From assembly GCF_030315915.2 (NCBI RefSeq), contig NZ_CP135990.1, positions 3,286,001 through 3,350,000 of the forward strand: 64,000 bases of DNA, read 5' to 3'. The position numbers were made by a program, and so were the translations under genes. Below the pieces are notes generated by a model, which was given only the letters and a program-made list of their open reading frames with translations, made no database searches and was not told the DNA's origin. This document shows, in pieces, positions 44,989-55,400 of this stretch (the first letter of the stretch is position 1; each line of letters starts with the position of its first letter). This DNA comes from Providencia zhijiangensis (GTDB lineage: Bacteria > Pseudomonadota > Gammaproteobacteria > Enterobacterales > Enterobacteriaceae).

Positions 44989-46560
44989 TTAACTTCCAGG
45001 CGTAAAATAAATTGGGGATCCAGGCCCTACCGGTAATCCCAAAATAAACACCCAAATAATGAAGAAGAGAGACCAGCCAATAAAGAAAATAATCGAGTAT
45101 GGCAACATCATTGAAACCAAAGTGCCAATCCCTGCATCTTTCTTATATTTGACGACGATTGCCATAATTAAACCAAAATAGCTCATCATTGGCGTAATAA
45201 TATTGGTCACCGAGTCACCAATACGATAAGCCGCTTGGATAGTTTCCGGTGAATAACCTGCCAACATTAGCATTGGTACAAATATCGGTGCTGTCACGGC
45301 CCATTGAGCAGAAGCAGAGCCGATCATGAGGTTAATAAAGGCGCAAATCAGAATAAAACCAACAAATAATATTCCACCGTGTAGGTCAATGCTATTTAAG
45401 AAATTAGCGCCTTTGACCGCAATAACTTGCCCGATATTTGTCCATCCAAAGAATGCAACGAACTGTGCTGCAAAGAAAATGATGACTAAATAGAGACCCA
45501 AGGTACTCATTGCGCTTGCCATCGCATCAACCACATCTTTGTCGCTACGCATGGTTTTTGCGATATAGCCGTAAACAATCCCCGGAACCGCAAAGAAAAT
45601 AAAGATAAACACCACAATCGCTTTTAAGAAAGGTGAATTACTCACTAACCCCGTTTCTTGATTACGTAAAATTCCACTTTCCGGCACCACCATTAAGGCT
45701 AATACTGCCGCTAATCCCCAGAAAGTCACCGATGCCCAGAACAGTGCTTTTTTCTCCAGCGGAGTGACTTCAGCAGAGGCACGGAGTTTATCTTCGTCCT
45801 CATCGACACCACCGCCCTGATAAGGGCCTAACTGTGGCTCAACAATTTTCTCTGTGATGAAATAACCCAAGATAGTGATCAAGAAGGTACTGGCAAACAT
45901 AAAGTACCAGTTTGCTTCTGCCCCAACGATATAGGTAGGGTCAATAATTCGAGCGGCTTGCTGAGTGATCCCTGACAGTAACGGATCCACTGTTCCTAAT
46001 AGCAAGTTCGCTGAATATCCACCGGATACCCCTGCAAATGCAGCAGCAAGCCCAGCTAATGGATGGCGACCTAATGAATGGAAAATAATCGCAGCCAGTG
46101 GAATCAATACCACATACCCGAGTTCTGCCGCGGTATTAGACATAATCCCAGCAAAAACAATCGCAACGGTGGTTAATTTACGTGGCGCTTTGATAACAAT
46201 CAGACGCATTGCTGCAGATAATAAACCGGCACGTTCTGCGATCCCAACCCCTAAAAGAGCAACTAATACCGTGCCTAGAGGCGCGAATCCCGTAAAGTTG
46301 GTGACCACGTTAGACAGAATTTTACGGATGCCTTCCGCATCTAACAGGCTAACAATGTGAATAATTCCGTCTGCCGCACGACCTTTCGCACCTTCAGGGC
46401 GAGGATCCGGCACACTAATACCAAAATACTGACCAACGGCGGAAGAGACTAATAAAATCCCAATTAAGATAATGAATAGAATAACAGGATGTGGCAGAGC
46501 ATTTCCCAGCCACTCAACCGTTCGTAAAAAACGGCTACCCTCTTGTCTTTTTTGTTCCAT
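44989..46560 (-). CDS. AbgT-family transporter
   Basis: Inner-membrane transporter of 523 residues. AbgT imports p-aminobenzoyl-glutamate in E. coli, and relatives such as MtrF export sulphonamides. The family landmarks are VVTNFTGFAPLGTVLVALLG, GVSGGYSANLLLGTVDPLLSG and the C-terminal GDSVTNIITPMMSYFGL. Ten or so hydrophobic segments are seen. The usual partners abgA and abgB (hydrolase subunits) are absent, so the substrate remains open. It is a single-gene unit with its own terminator. Confidence 0.88.
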   Translation of the reverse strand: MEQKRQEGSRFLRTVEWLGNALPHPVILFIILIGILLVSSAVGQYFGISVPDPRPEGAKGRAADGIIHIVSLLDAEGIRKILSNVVTNFTGFAPLGTVLVALLGVGIAERAGLLSAAMRLIVIKAPRKLTTVAIVFAGIMSNTAAELGYVVLIPLAAIIFHSLGRHPLAGLAAAFAGVSGGYSANLLLGTVDPLLSGITQQAARIIDPTYIVGAEANWYFMFASTFLITILGYFITEKIVEPQLGPYQGGGVDEDEDKLRASAEVTPLEKKALFWASVTFWGLAAVLALMVVPESGILRNQETGLVSNSPFLKAIVVFIFIFFAVPGIVYGYIAKTMRSDKDVVDAMASAMSTLGLYLVIIFFAAQFVAFFGWTNIGQVIAVKGANFLNSIDLHGGILFVGFILICAFINLMIGSASAQWAVTAPIFVPMLMLAGYSPETIQAAYRIGDSVTNIITPMMSYFGLIMAIVVKYKKDAGIGTLVSMMLPYSIIFFIGWSLFFIIWVFILGLPVGPGSPIYFTPGS

Positions 46561-47017
46561 GTATGCTCCTTATAAACAAGAGAAATGAACATTACACAAT
46601 GTTTTTCTCTTCACCTAATTACAAGCATATAAATTCAAACCAACAAATTTGATACAAATCGAATACATTAACTAACAATTAACGTGATGATAGTAAAAAT
46701 ATAATATTTACTTTGTTAAATTTTATTTATGTTAAAAACTAAAACCATAAAAATTAAATATCATAAAAATACAAAAATGTGGTCAAGCTAACATTTTAAT
46801 AATATTAACAAGCCATTTATGATTATTTTTGACTAAATAGATGTCAAATTTCGTCAGTTTTATTCCATTTAATTCGATTAATACCTATTTTTACATTTAC
46901 AATAAATTTGAGTTAGATAGAGCAAAGTAAAATACCAATTAGCCTGCTTAATGTACGTTTTTAATCTAGATTAATCAGCGCTATAATCGACGCCTATTTA
47001 CTACGGGGCGAGCTATA
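46561..47017. other. AT-rich divergent spacer
   Basis: 457 AT-rich bases between the AbgT-family gene and yhdN. No gene, RNA or clear symmetric operator was found; both promoters should lie here. Confidence 0.4.
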
Positions 47018-47386
47018 ATGTCTGTCATTGATCTTTGGGCAGAGCGTCATATTCAAGACGCTTTAAATAAAGGGGAGTTATCCAACCTCAATGGTGAAGG
47101 GAAGCCTTTGCAACTTGATGATGACAGCCAAGTTCCTGAAGAATTAAGGGCAGGCTATCGTATTCTTAAAAATTCTGGGTATCTACCGCCTGAACTGCAA
47201 CAGAAAAAAGAAGCACTGAATTTATGTCACATGCTGCAGCAACTCTCTGCCGATGACCCCAATTATGTTGCCATCAGTAAGCAATTAGCATTACTCGAGC
47301 TAAAACTCAAACAAGCCAATATCAATACCGACTTTTTATATGGCGAATATGCCGTGACAATTTCAGAGCATTTAGAGTCTAAATAG
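47018..47386 (+). CDS. yhdN: DUF1992 protein YhdN
   Basis: Small cytoplasmic protein of 122 residues, the same length as E. coli YhdN. The DUF1992 pattern is LWAERHIQDALNKGEL, then PLQLDDDSQVPEELRAGYR, and LPPELQQKKEA. The domain is related to the DnaJ-homologue DNAJC28 group; the function is not established. It ends seven bases from the convergent AraC-type gene. Confidence 0.9.
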   Translation: MSVIDLWAERHIQDALNKGELSNLNGEGKPLQLDDDSQVPEELRAGYRILKNSGYLPPELQQKKEALNLCHMLQQLSADDPNYVAISKQLALLELKLKQANINTDFLYGEYAVTISEHLESK

Positions 47387-47393
47387 CGAAGAA

Positions 47394-48095
47394 TTAACGT
47401 TTAGGTAGGGATTGTAGGCGATATTCCTGAGGGGTTTTACCGTAAAACTTACGAAATGCTTGGCTAAATGCAGAGTGAGAATCATACCCCACCAAAGTGG
47501 CAATATGCTCAATAGTTTGGTGAGTTAATAATAAACTTCCCGCTGCCTCCATCCGTTTTTGCAATAAGAATTGCATGACCGTAAGCCCCGTTTCCGCTTT
47601 CACTTTACGCTGTAACGTACTGACTGACATATAAAACGCGCAGGCGATGTCTTCGCAGCTTATCGGTAAATGCAGACGTAACTCTACCCAATGAACCAGC
47701 TCATCAACCCAACGATTTTCTGGTTTTAACTGGGCTAATAACAGGCGAGCAACGGCAAAGTTTTGTTCCGGTGCTTGAGGGAAACTTTGCAACCAATTTA
47801 ATAACCCCACCGCCGCTGGCGTCAGCGTGAAATGCGTCATTTTTTCATTTACTGACCACTGCGCCGTTGCAGGCATTTCCAGCACATAATTTTGATTGCC
47901 TTCTTGCCCACTGAAAGCGTGACTAACACTCGGCGGGATCACCACTCCCTGACCCGCATTTAGCAGCCAATGTTGACGATGCATATTGATCTCCATCGCC
48001 CCTGATAACGCAAAGACTACCTGCCATTGCCCATCACGTTGATGAGAAATAACCTCTTGGGAATATTGGCGATAGTGCAATTCAGGTAATAACAA
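47394..48095 (-). CDS. AraC-family transcriptional regulator
   Basis: Regulator of 233 residues: an N-terminal cupin sensor (QVVFALSGAMEI, PPSVSHAFSG) and a C-terminal AraC DNA-binding domain with two HTHs (SCEDIACAFYMSVSTLQRKV and IEHIATLVGYDSHSAFSQAFRKFYGKTPQEYR). The start is TTG at 48095: AGGAG lies six bases in front and there is no nearby ATG that keeps the cupin. Its target is unknown; neighbours are a convergent yhdN and csaA. Confidence 0.85.
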   Translation of the reverse strand: MLLPELHYRQYSQEVISHQRDGQWQVVFALSGAMEINMHRQHWLLNAGQGVVIPPSVSHAFSGQEGNQNYVLEMPATAQWSVNEKMTHFTLTPAAVGLLNWLQSFPQAPEQNFAVARLLLAQLKPENRWVDELVHWVELRLHLPISCEDIACAFYMSVSTLQRKVKAETGLTVMQFLLQKRMEAAGSLLLTHQTIEHIATLVGYDSHSAFSQAFRKFYGKTPQEYRLQSLPKR

Positions 48096-48175
48096 GGCAA
48101 GCTCCTACTGGGTGGCATACAGTAGGAGTATACGATTTTAATCAAAAAAATGCAGCCTGACGGCTTAGGTTGATG

Positions 48176-48212
48176 ACAAAGAGGGATAAAAGCGTGGTTT
48201 TTCCCTCTTTGT
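48176..48212. repeat. Inverted repeat between csaA and the AraC-type gene
   Basis: ACAAAGAGGGA (48176-48186) and TCCCTCTTTGT (48202-48212) form a perfect 11-bp stem. No T-tract follows on the minus strand, so termination of csaA is uncertain. Confidence 0.5.
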
Positions 48213-48316
48213 GTTATCAGGCGAAAATCAATAAATTGATTTTCCTCGTTAATTTTACAATCCAAACGAGCCATTTCCAAACCTGATGAATTTTTCTGTG
48301 GTCTGCGCCTTACGGC

Positions 48317-48652
48317 TTAAGCTAAGCGAGAACCATTCGGCACAGGTAGATTAAATTCAGCTAATACAATGGCACCCGTTTCATCGGGGGCACCTGTAAT
48401 TAAGACTGCAGATTTGATACCCGCAATACGTTTAACTTCGAAATTACACACACATAAAACCTGTTTGCCAATTAAACTTTCAGGGGTGTAATGCACAGTA
48501 ATTTGTGCACTTGAACGCTTAATTCCCAATTCCCCTAAATCTACATCCATCACATAAGCGGGCTTTTTTGCTTTACTGTTCACTTCTGCACGAATAATCG
48601 TACCAACACGCATTTCCACTTTCGTAAAGTCGTCCCACTCAATAATTTGCAT
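48317..48652 (-). CDS. CsaA/YgjH-like tRNA-binding protein
   Basis: Small protein of 111 residues consisting of one EMAP-II-type tRNA-binding OB fold (DFTKVEMRVGTIIRAEVN, KVLCVCNFEVKRIAGIKS-like segment, final LPVPNGSRLA). Homologous to E. coli YgjH and Bacillus CsaA, a putative chaperone or tRNA-binding factor. It is a single gene, with an AGGAAT-type ribosome site. Confidence 0.9.
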   Translation of the reverse strand: MQIIEWDDFTKVEMRVGTIIRAEVNSKAKKPAYVMDVDLGELGIKRSSAQITVHYTPESLIGKQVLCVCNFEVKRIAGIKSAVLITGAPDETGAIVLAEFNLPVPNGSRLA

Positions 48653-48814
48653 ATCTTTATTCCTAAATTAAACGATGGTAATAGCTTAAATTAGCATAGG
48701 ATAGATAGAGGCTCTTAGCGTCAAACATTCATTTTATGTTGTGAAACAGTCATTGATTATCACCTGATAATCACAGGTAATAATCAATGGGTACAAGAGA
48801 GATAAAACGCGAGG

Positions 48815-49141
48815 TTACATATTTGAGAAAGTATTCATAATAATGCCGCCAGAGATAATTAATCCCATCGCGAAGACTGCGGGCACATCCGGTTTTTGTT
48901 TATATAAAATCATTGAAACTAACGTCACACCAACAATACCAAACCCACACCATAAAGAATACGCAACCCCAACAGGGATATACCCCATTGCTCGTGTTAA
49001 CGCGAAATAGCACAGACAATAAGCCACAATCACTAAAATTGACGGGCCTAATTTGCTAAAACTATTGGTTTTTTTGATCATCGATGTACCCGTGATTTCT
49101 GAACCAATTGATAATGCCAACCATAAAAATCCAGTAAACAT
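48815..49141 (-). CDS. SMR-family transporter, partner 1
   Basis: Four-helix small multidrug-resistance protein of 108 residues. The essential membrane glutamate is Glu15 in GSEITGT; IPVGVAYSLWCGFGIVG is the conserved helix-2/3 pattern. It lies 18 bases after a second, longer SMR gene, at the end of the choline-utilisation operon. SMR genes occur in other cut clusters, where they may move choline, trimethylamine or other quaternary amines; substrate and direction are inferred. Confidence 0.87.
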   Translation of the reverse strand: MFTGFLWLALSIGSEITGTSMIKKTNSFSKLGPSILVIVAYCLCYFALTRAMGYIPVGVAYSLWCGFGIVGVTLVSMILYKQKPDVPAVFAMGLIISGGIIMNTFSNM

Positions 49142-49159
49142 AATATTTCTCTCTTCTTA

Positions 49160-49573
49160 TTAATGAGCAACTTTGTTGGTTGAAGACAGTGACGCATCCG
49201 AATTTTCAGCCGGTTCCGCCTCATCCGAGCCCATTTTAGAAAACAAGTTCATAATCACGATCCCAGAGGCAATAACCCCCATCCCAATCATTGCCGCCAT
49301 ATCGGGGTGCTGCCCATAAAACAGCATACCTAAAGTTGAAACCATCAAAATACCAGTACCCGACCAAGTCGCATACGCTAGCCCAACCGGAATATATTTC
49401 ACTGCGCGAGAAAGAGAGTAATAACAGATAACATAAAGAATCACTATCAGACCTAATAATAATGATTTAGTTGTTCCTTCACTATTATCGAACATTTTCA
49501 ATGTGGATGTTGCTGAGGTTTCAGAAATAATAACCGCTAGCATCCAAAGCCATGATTTTGCTTTAGAGGACAT
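49160..49573 (-). CDS. SMR-family transporter, partner 2
   Basis: Small multidrug-resistance protein of 137 residues, with glutamate in IISETSATS, four helices and IPVGLAYATWSGTGI. It has an extra polar acidic tail of about 28 residues (SDEAEPAENSDAS). Two different adjacent SMR genes usually form an obligate heterodimer (as in MdtIJ or EbrAB). It follows the TIGR02536-like gene by 52 bases in the cut operon. Confidence 0.87.
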   Translation of the reverse strand: MSSKAKSWLWMLAVIISETSATSTLKMFDNSEGTTKSLLLGLIVILYVICYYSLSRAVKYIPVGLAYATWSGTGILMVSTLGMLFYGQHPDMAAMIGMGVIASGIVIMNLFSKMGSDEAEPAENSDASLSSTNKVAH

Positions 49574-49625
49574 AGATAATACTCCTACATAGATAGACGT
49601 TTAAAATATTAAATTGAAATAAAAT

Positions 49626-50309
49626 TTATTTTTTTAGAGACTTTAAATAATCCATTGCCGAATCTGTTAATTTATTTTTATTTAGGGAATATTCCTTTGG
49701 GTCATTCATTACTTCTCTCAAAGTAATATAGCGATTCTGGTTTATTTTATTTTCACTCGATATCTCATCATTTTTAATGAGCATTTTATTTTCAATATTA
49801 TTAAATGTATCGAATTGAATACCTAATGAGATAGCCTTATTCATATTCTCTTTAATAAGGCGGTTATAATGTTCATTTTTATTCAAACCTAATATTTGGT
49901 TCAAATCACTGTCAGGGCAGCAATGATATTTCAATGCCATGATAGGAATATTTCGAGAGAGTGTTTGGATGATAATTTCGCTCTCTTCGCTGGTTGCCAA
50001 CCCATTCACGACTTCATTCAGTACCTTGGTTCCTATAAAAGGGAGAAAAACCCCGTGAAATCCTGCAAGTTTTCCCATATTAAAGGTATGAATATCAAAA
50101 CATTGCCCAATTTCTTTCCATTGATTTATCGTCGATTGCGTTAGCATCTCCTTGGTGGCATAGAAAGAAAAAGACATTGAAGGTAACTGCAATAAACGCT
50201 GATAAACCGCCTGTTGATAGTCTTGGCTTGGGGACAATAACACCAAGACTCGCCGTTTCAGCTGTTGCAGTACCTGTAACACTATCTGCTCAATCATTTT
50301 TTCGTTCAT
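49626..50309 (-). CDS. Microcompartment accessory protein (TIGR02536-like)
   Basis: Protein of 227 residues resembling the putative ethanolamine-utilisation protein family TIGR02536, found in glycyl-radical microcompartment loci; function unknown. The N-terminal NEKMIEQIVLQVLQQLKR is an amphipathic helix of encapsulation-peptide type. A flavodoxin-like segment RRVLVLLSPSQDYQQAVYQ follows. The C-terminal third is Asn/Lys-rich and looks degenerate. An ATG five codons upstream exists, but GGTGG precedes the second ATG, which I use. I am moderately sure of the family. Confidence 0.65.
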   Translation of the reverse strand: MNEKMIEQIVLQVLQQLKRRVLVLLSPSQDYQQAVYQRLLQLPSMSFSFYATKEMLTQSTINQWKEIGQCFDIHTFNMGKLAGFHGVFLPFIGTKVLNEVVNGLATSEESEIIIQTLSRNIPIMALKYHCCPDSDLNQILGLNKNEHYNRLIKENMNKAISLGIQFDTFNNIENKMLIKNDEISSENKINQNRYITLREVMNDPKEYSLNKNKLTDSAMDYLKSLKK

Positions 50310-50331
50310 ATTGCCACCGTTCATTTAGGAC

Positions 50332-50976
50332 TTAACTGACAACAAACACGCTGTCACTGTTACGTAACCCTGCCGCATTCGCTTCATCTGTATCAATATG
50401 AAACTCCAGAGAAAACCTTGCATCCACTCGAACAACGACCTCATCAAATACGAGACTACGTTCACCTTCCGTGCGAACACATACTCGCTGTCCATTGGAG
50501 ACATTTAGCGACCTAGCATCCATGAAATTCATGTGAATATGGCGCTGAGCGCAAATGACTTGTTCACAAAGATTAACGTGCCCTGCGGGGCCAATTAACA
50601 ACGCACTCCCCGATTGATTTAAATCTCCAGATTCACGTACTGGCGCTTTAATACCTAATGCAAAACAATCTGCTTTCGAGACTTCCAGCTGAGTTGTTGG
50701 TCTTGTGGGTCCTAACACTCGCACTTTACTGATCGACCCTTTAGGCCCAACCACCATCACACACTCTTTTGCCGCAAATTGACCTGGTTGCTTCAAATCT
50801 TTAAATGGCGTCAGTTGATAACCTTCACCAAAAAGCGCGGTAACATCTTCTTGTGAAAGATGGACATGACGGTTCGAAACGCCCACAGGGATAGCAATGG
50901 GGCTATCAATCATTGAGGCTGGGTTTGACATAGCTAAGCGAGACAGAATTTTTCCCATCAGCTGCTGGTTTATCAT
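50332..50976 (-). CDS. PduL-type phosphate acyltransferase
   Basis: Converts acetyl-CoA and phosphate to acetyl phosphate and CoA inside the microcompartment, recycling CoA for CutF. The 214 residues show both PduL zinc motifs, SNRHVHLS near residue 37 and CAQRHIHMNF, and the PFKDLKQPGQFAAKE segment. An N-terminal helix (INQQLMGKILSRLA) resembles an encapsulation peptide. It overlaps the tailed BMC-H gene by four bases. Confidence 0.9.
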   Translation of the reverse strand: MINQQLMGKILSRLAMSNPASMIDSPIAIPVGVSNRHVHLSQEDVTALFGEGYQLTPFKDLKQPGQFAAKECVMVVGPKGSISKVRVLGPTRPTTQLEVSKADCFALGIKAPVRESGDLNQSGSALLIGPAGHVNLCEQVICAQRHIHMNFMDARSLNVSNGQRVCVRTEGERSLVFDEVVVRVDARFSLEFHIDTDEANAAGLRNSDSVFVVS

Positions 50977-51365
50977 GATTTTTTCCCTTTACGCACATCA
51001 GCTTTTGGCTCCACAGCGGCAATCTCGACATCCATCGCCACGGGCGCCTCAACGACCGGTTTTTCAACACCGTTTTCTTCTTCGCTCGCGTTATGCTTAG
51101 TGGATAGCAGCTGGGTGATCACTCGCTCTTCTGGGCGGGCAATGACTAATGTGCCTTTTAATAGGTCTTGATGGCTGATAACCGATGCACCATGGTCAAC
51201 GGCGGTTCTTACTGCACTAATTTCCCCTTGAAAACAAACAGAAACTAAGCCAGAACCGATTTTACGGTAGCCAACAATCTCGACACTCGCCGCTTTGCAT
51301 GCAGCATCCGCAGCTTGTATTGCTGATGTCAGCCCGTAAGTCTCAATGACGCCTAAACTTTTCAT
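50973..51365 (-). CDS. cmcE: BMC-H shell protein with C-terminal tail
   Basis: Hexamer-forming microcompartment shell protein. The single BMC domain is at residues 1-90 (SLGVIETYGLTSAIQAADAACKAA). A charged Glu/Val/Lys-rich tail of about 40 residues follows, unlike the three short BMC-H proteins of this operon. In GRM2 loci an extended BMC-H protein of this kind is called CmcE; I assign the symbol by analogy. It is placed between cutD and the phosphotransacylase. Confidence 0.85.
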   Translation of the reverse strand: MKSLGVIETYGLTSAIQAADAACKAASVEIVGYRKIGSGLVSVCFQGEISAVRTAVDHGASVISHQDLLKGTLVIARPEERVITQLLSTKHNASEEENGVEKPVVEAPVAMDVEIAAVEPKADVRKGKKS

Positions 51366-51378
51366 TTTTCTCTCCTAC

Positions 51379-52332
51379 TTAGTGACGAACCAGTCGAATA
51401 TCGAAATCGAATTTTTTAAAGAAAGCCTCTAATTGATCTAACTCTTCCGCGCTGTAGGTTGGGTCTTTCTTGATGGGATAAATCATGTCGAGCTTGTCGT
51501 ATTTTCCGCGACCAAGCTGGTGATAAGGCAGAATATCAATTCGACTTAAATTGCCGCGTTTCGACAATTCCATGGCGTATTCAATTGCGCCTGTTATTGC
51601 ATCAAAAGAATCGTTATATCCGCGAACTAAAGGCATACGCATCACCACATTTGCCCCTAACTCCATTAATCTTTCGAGGTTGCGACGCACATTTTCATTA
51701 CCAATACCAAACAGATTTTTGTGCTCAATAGTATCGATATGCTTAACATCAAACAGGAATAGGTCGACAACTTCGGCTAACTTTTCATAATTCGCTAATG
51801 ATGTCGTACCTTGCGTTTCAACCGCTGTATTGATCATCATTTTTTTGCATTCACGCAAAAGCTCAACGGCAAAATCTGTCTGTAAACTCATTTCACCGCC
51901 ACCAATCGTGACACCTCCGCCAGAGGAAATATAAAAATCGTAGTCCTGCATGATGATCTCCATCATTTCAGAGACCGTGACATCTTTCCCCATAATGTCT
52001 AGCGCATCAGAAATGCACACTTCCTCACATTTACGGCAACCGATGCAGTCAATACTACGATTCACGCGGTGGACGGCTTCCCCTTGTTCATTGGTAGTCA
52101 TGTAATGGATCCCCGCAGGGCAAACATCTACACACTTCCCACACCCAACGCATTTATCGTGGGAAAACATCACTTGGAACTGGCTACTTAGCCCTTCAGG
52201 GTTAGCGCACCAAGGGCAACGAATATTGCATCCTTTAAGAAAAATCAGGGTTCGAATGCCATCACCGTCATAAATTGAGTACTTCTGGATATTAAATATC
52301 CGCCCTCTGATTTCTGCCGCTGTGTTCATCAT
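51379..52332 (-). CDS. cutD: Choline trimethylamine-lyase activase CutD
   Basis: Radical-SAM enzyme that generates the glycyl radical on CutC. The 317 residues carry the radical-SAM CNIRCPWC (Cys35, Cys39, Cys42) and two ferredoxin clusters: CVGCGKCVDVCP (61-71) and CIGCRKCEEVC (96-106). GGGEMSLQTDFA and later strands fit the family. It lies 80 bases after cutC. Oxygen-sensitive, so active under anaerobiosis. Confidence 0.93.
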   Translation of the reverse strand: MMNTAAEIRGRIFNIQKYSIYDGDGIRTLIFLKGCNIRCPWCANPEGLSSQFQVMFSHDKCVGCGKCVDVCPAGIHYMTTNEQGEAVHRVNRSIDCIGCRKCEEVCISDALDIMGKDVTVSEMMEIIMQDYDFYISSGGGVTIGGGEMSLQTDFAVELLRECKKMMINTAVETQGTTSLANYEKLAEVVDLFLFDVKHIDTIEHKNLFGIGNENVRRNLERLMELGANVVMRMPLVRGYNDSFDAITGAIEYAMELSKRGNLSRIDILPYHQLGRGKYDKLDMIYPIKKDPTYSAEELDQLEAFFKKFDFDIRLVRH

Positions 52333-52412
52333 TGCATCTCCAAAACAGTTTCAAACTTATTGTTTTTATTATGAATGGTGGGAATAGCCGCCTATCCCCA
52401 CCCAGATTTGGT

Positions 52413-55400
52413 TTAGAATTTCTCAATCACCGTACGGCTAATGATTTCGTCCTGAACCTCTTTACATAACTCAACGAAGTAAGCACTGTAGCCAGCAACA
52501 CGAACGATTAAGTCACGATATTTCTCAGGCTCTTGCTGTGCTTTTTTCAGCATTTCGTTATCAACGTAGCTGAACTGCATTTGACCGTTACCCAAAATGG
52601 ATGCCGTTCTTAACAACGTGATTAACCCATTGCGACCTTCTGGTGTATCTAATAAGCCTTTTAAGAACTTAAAGTTATGCACCATACCGATGTTCATCGT
52701 TTCCACGTTCATCTTACTGATGGATTTAATAATTGCCGTTGGGCCCTGTTTATCCGCCCCTTGAGTTGGGCTAATCCCATCTGACAGTGGCATCCACGCT
52801 AAACGACCATTCGCAGTCGCGGCAGTTAGCTCGCCAATCGGTGTGTTGTTAGAAATGGATAATGTGCCGTGACTCAATGTGGAATACAGCATGTCGTATT
52901 TGCGGCACTCGCGTTCAGTCCATTCAGTAATGTCTAAAGCATATTGGTCGACATAGTTGTCATCATTACCGAACTTAGGTGCATTCAGGCAATCACGACG
53001 TAACTCTTCATAACCTTCAAAGTTGGCAAGCAGACCATCACGCACTTGCTCTAAGGTATAGCGGCCCTCTTCATAAACCACTTTGCGAATAGCCGCCATT
53101 GAGTCAACGTAAGTTGCTAGACCAGAGAAAATCAGCCCCGGGCCGTGGTTAATCATTGCACCACCCGCCGCAACATCTTTCCCTTTCTCCATACAGCCTT
53201 CCACCAGTAAAGACATCAATGGTTTTGGCGCGACATCACGGTGAACACGCTGGCTGATGACCGTACCAATCGCAGACAGACGAACAATATGGGCAATTTG
53301 CGCTTTTACGGCATTGTCGAAATCTTCGAACGTTTTCAGGCTACGCAGATCCCCGGTATCTAAACCTTGGTGACTATCGAACAGCACCATCCGACCACGG
53401 TTCAAAACAAACTCAATGGCGATTGGCCACTGGGTGTAACCCGTTGATGTCCACTGATAAATTCGACCTGATTTTTGTGGTTCCACGCAACCCATTAAGC
53501 AATAGTCGCGAGCATCTTCGAAATCAAAGCCTTTACGCAGCATCATTTTGATATGGGAATCATCAAAGTGGCAGGCAGGGAAGCCCATACCGGCTTTCAC
53601 CACATCCACGATTTTTTCCATATATTTTTGCGGAGATTGGTTGTGAATACGGCATGCTAATGATGGCTGGTAAACTTTCACGAAACGGACTGCATCCATA
53701 ATTAAGTACGTTAAATCGTTACATGCATCACCACCAGAGCGTTTTTGACCACCCACAGTTAAGTTGATAAATGGCTGATACCCAGCGAAATATTTAGCGC
53801 CCAGCTCACTCGACATCCACATTAATTCCGCACATTTGATGATAAACGCCTGCATCATTTCCAATGCTTGGTCTTGGGTTAAACGACCCGATTGAATATC
53901 GCTTTCATACATTGGGAAACAGTATTGGTCTAAACGGCCTAATGACAATCCTGTTTGGTTTTCTTCAATTTCAAACAAGGATTCCACAGTCCAAATACTT
54001 TGCAGCGCTTCTTGCAATGTTTTTGGTGGATTCGCCGGTACATTTTCGTTCACTTGAGCAATTGTCAGTAACTCTTCACGACGTTTCTGATCTGTCTCTT
54101 GAGAAGCCAGTTCACGAGCATGTTCAGCGATACGATGCGCATAAGCCACCACACCTTCACAGGTTTCAATCGAGGCTTTATAGAAATAGATGCGGTCGAT
54201 GTCCTCTGGATTTTGCATGCTTAACTCAGCCAGTCTTGCCTGAGCATCTGCTTTAATGCCATTCATGCCCTTGGTGAAAAGCAATACGTCATAACCAGGG
54301 CAAGTATCGCCACCGCCATTGATTTGGTGATAAGACAAGTCACTCACAAAAGTTTCGCCGCTGAATTCCCAAACCCCAGCTTCACGATATTGCGCTTCAC
54401 AAATTTCATCCAGAGAACGACCTTCCCAGAATGGCGCAATTTCTTCACGAATCACTTTTTTATCTTCTTCGGAGATCACAAATGGGTCTTGTGGGCGAGT
54501 GCTCATTGTATCGAGTTCATCCACTACCCAGCGCCATGCGATATCAGGTGAAAATGCACCTGCGCGCGCTTTACCACATGGGTGACCGACAATCAGCTCT
54601 TCAGGCTGGATCAAGATAGGTGCGGTTTCACATGCACGACGGAACGCTTTTGCACGTAATAAAATCGGCGGTAAACCTGGGTTATTTTTCACTACTTCCG
54701 TAAAGGCTAACGCGCGATAGATAGACACGCTTGGACGCGCTTCTAGATAACGGTTACGCAAACGCTGTAAGCGCGGCGTTAACCCTTCCATCACTTTGAA
54801 TTCATTATCTTGTTGAGCCGTTGGTGCTACATAACTCGCTGAAGCCGCAGAATATTGAGGCTGCGTGCTTGCTTGACCGCAATATAAACGGACTTTTAAT
54901 CCAGCATTAATTGCGCTGATATTTTCATGAGCAGAAAGCATCATCGCGGAAAGTTCGTTAATGCAAACTTGCGGATCATTAAGATAAACGCCGCCTTTCA
55001 GTGCATCAAACATTGGATAACCATCAATGGCGCGTGTTGCACGGACTTCTGACAGCTCAGCCAGTTTTAACCATAAGCTTTCAACAATCTCGTAAGCCTG
55101 TTGTTGAGTTAATCGACCTTGCTCAATGTCACGCTGATAGAATGGATAAACGGCTTTGTCGAAACCCATTGGGTTCACGGCATAGCTGCCATTTTCTAAA
55201 TGCAAAATCAATTGTAATAGGTAGAACGCTTGGCAAGCTTCTTTAAAGGTTTGTGCTGGTTTTGCAGGTACTTGGCGTAATACTTCCGCGCTTTCTTGTA
55301 ATTCAGCACGACGATATGGGTTAGCTTCTGTGGCCGCAAGATTTTCTGCTCGTACAGCTAAAGCGTTTGCAAAATGGATGGCTGCATCACAGGCATAAAT

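Noticed and set aside
53864-54256. 130-codon frame antisense to cutC
   Set aside because: Inside a clear cutC coding segment, without a signal or domain; a shadow frame.
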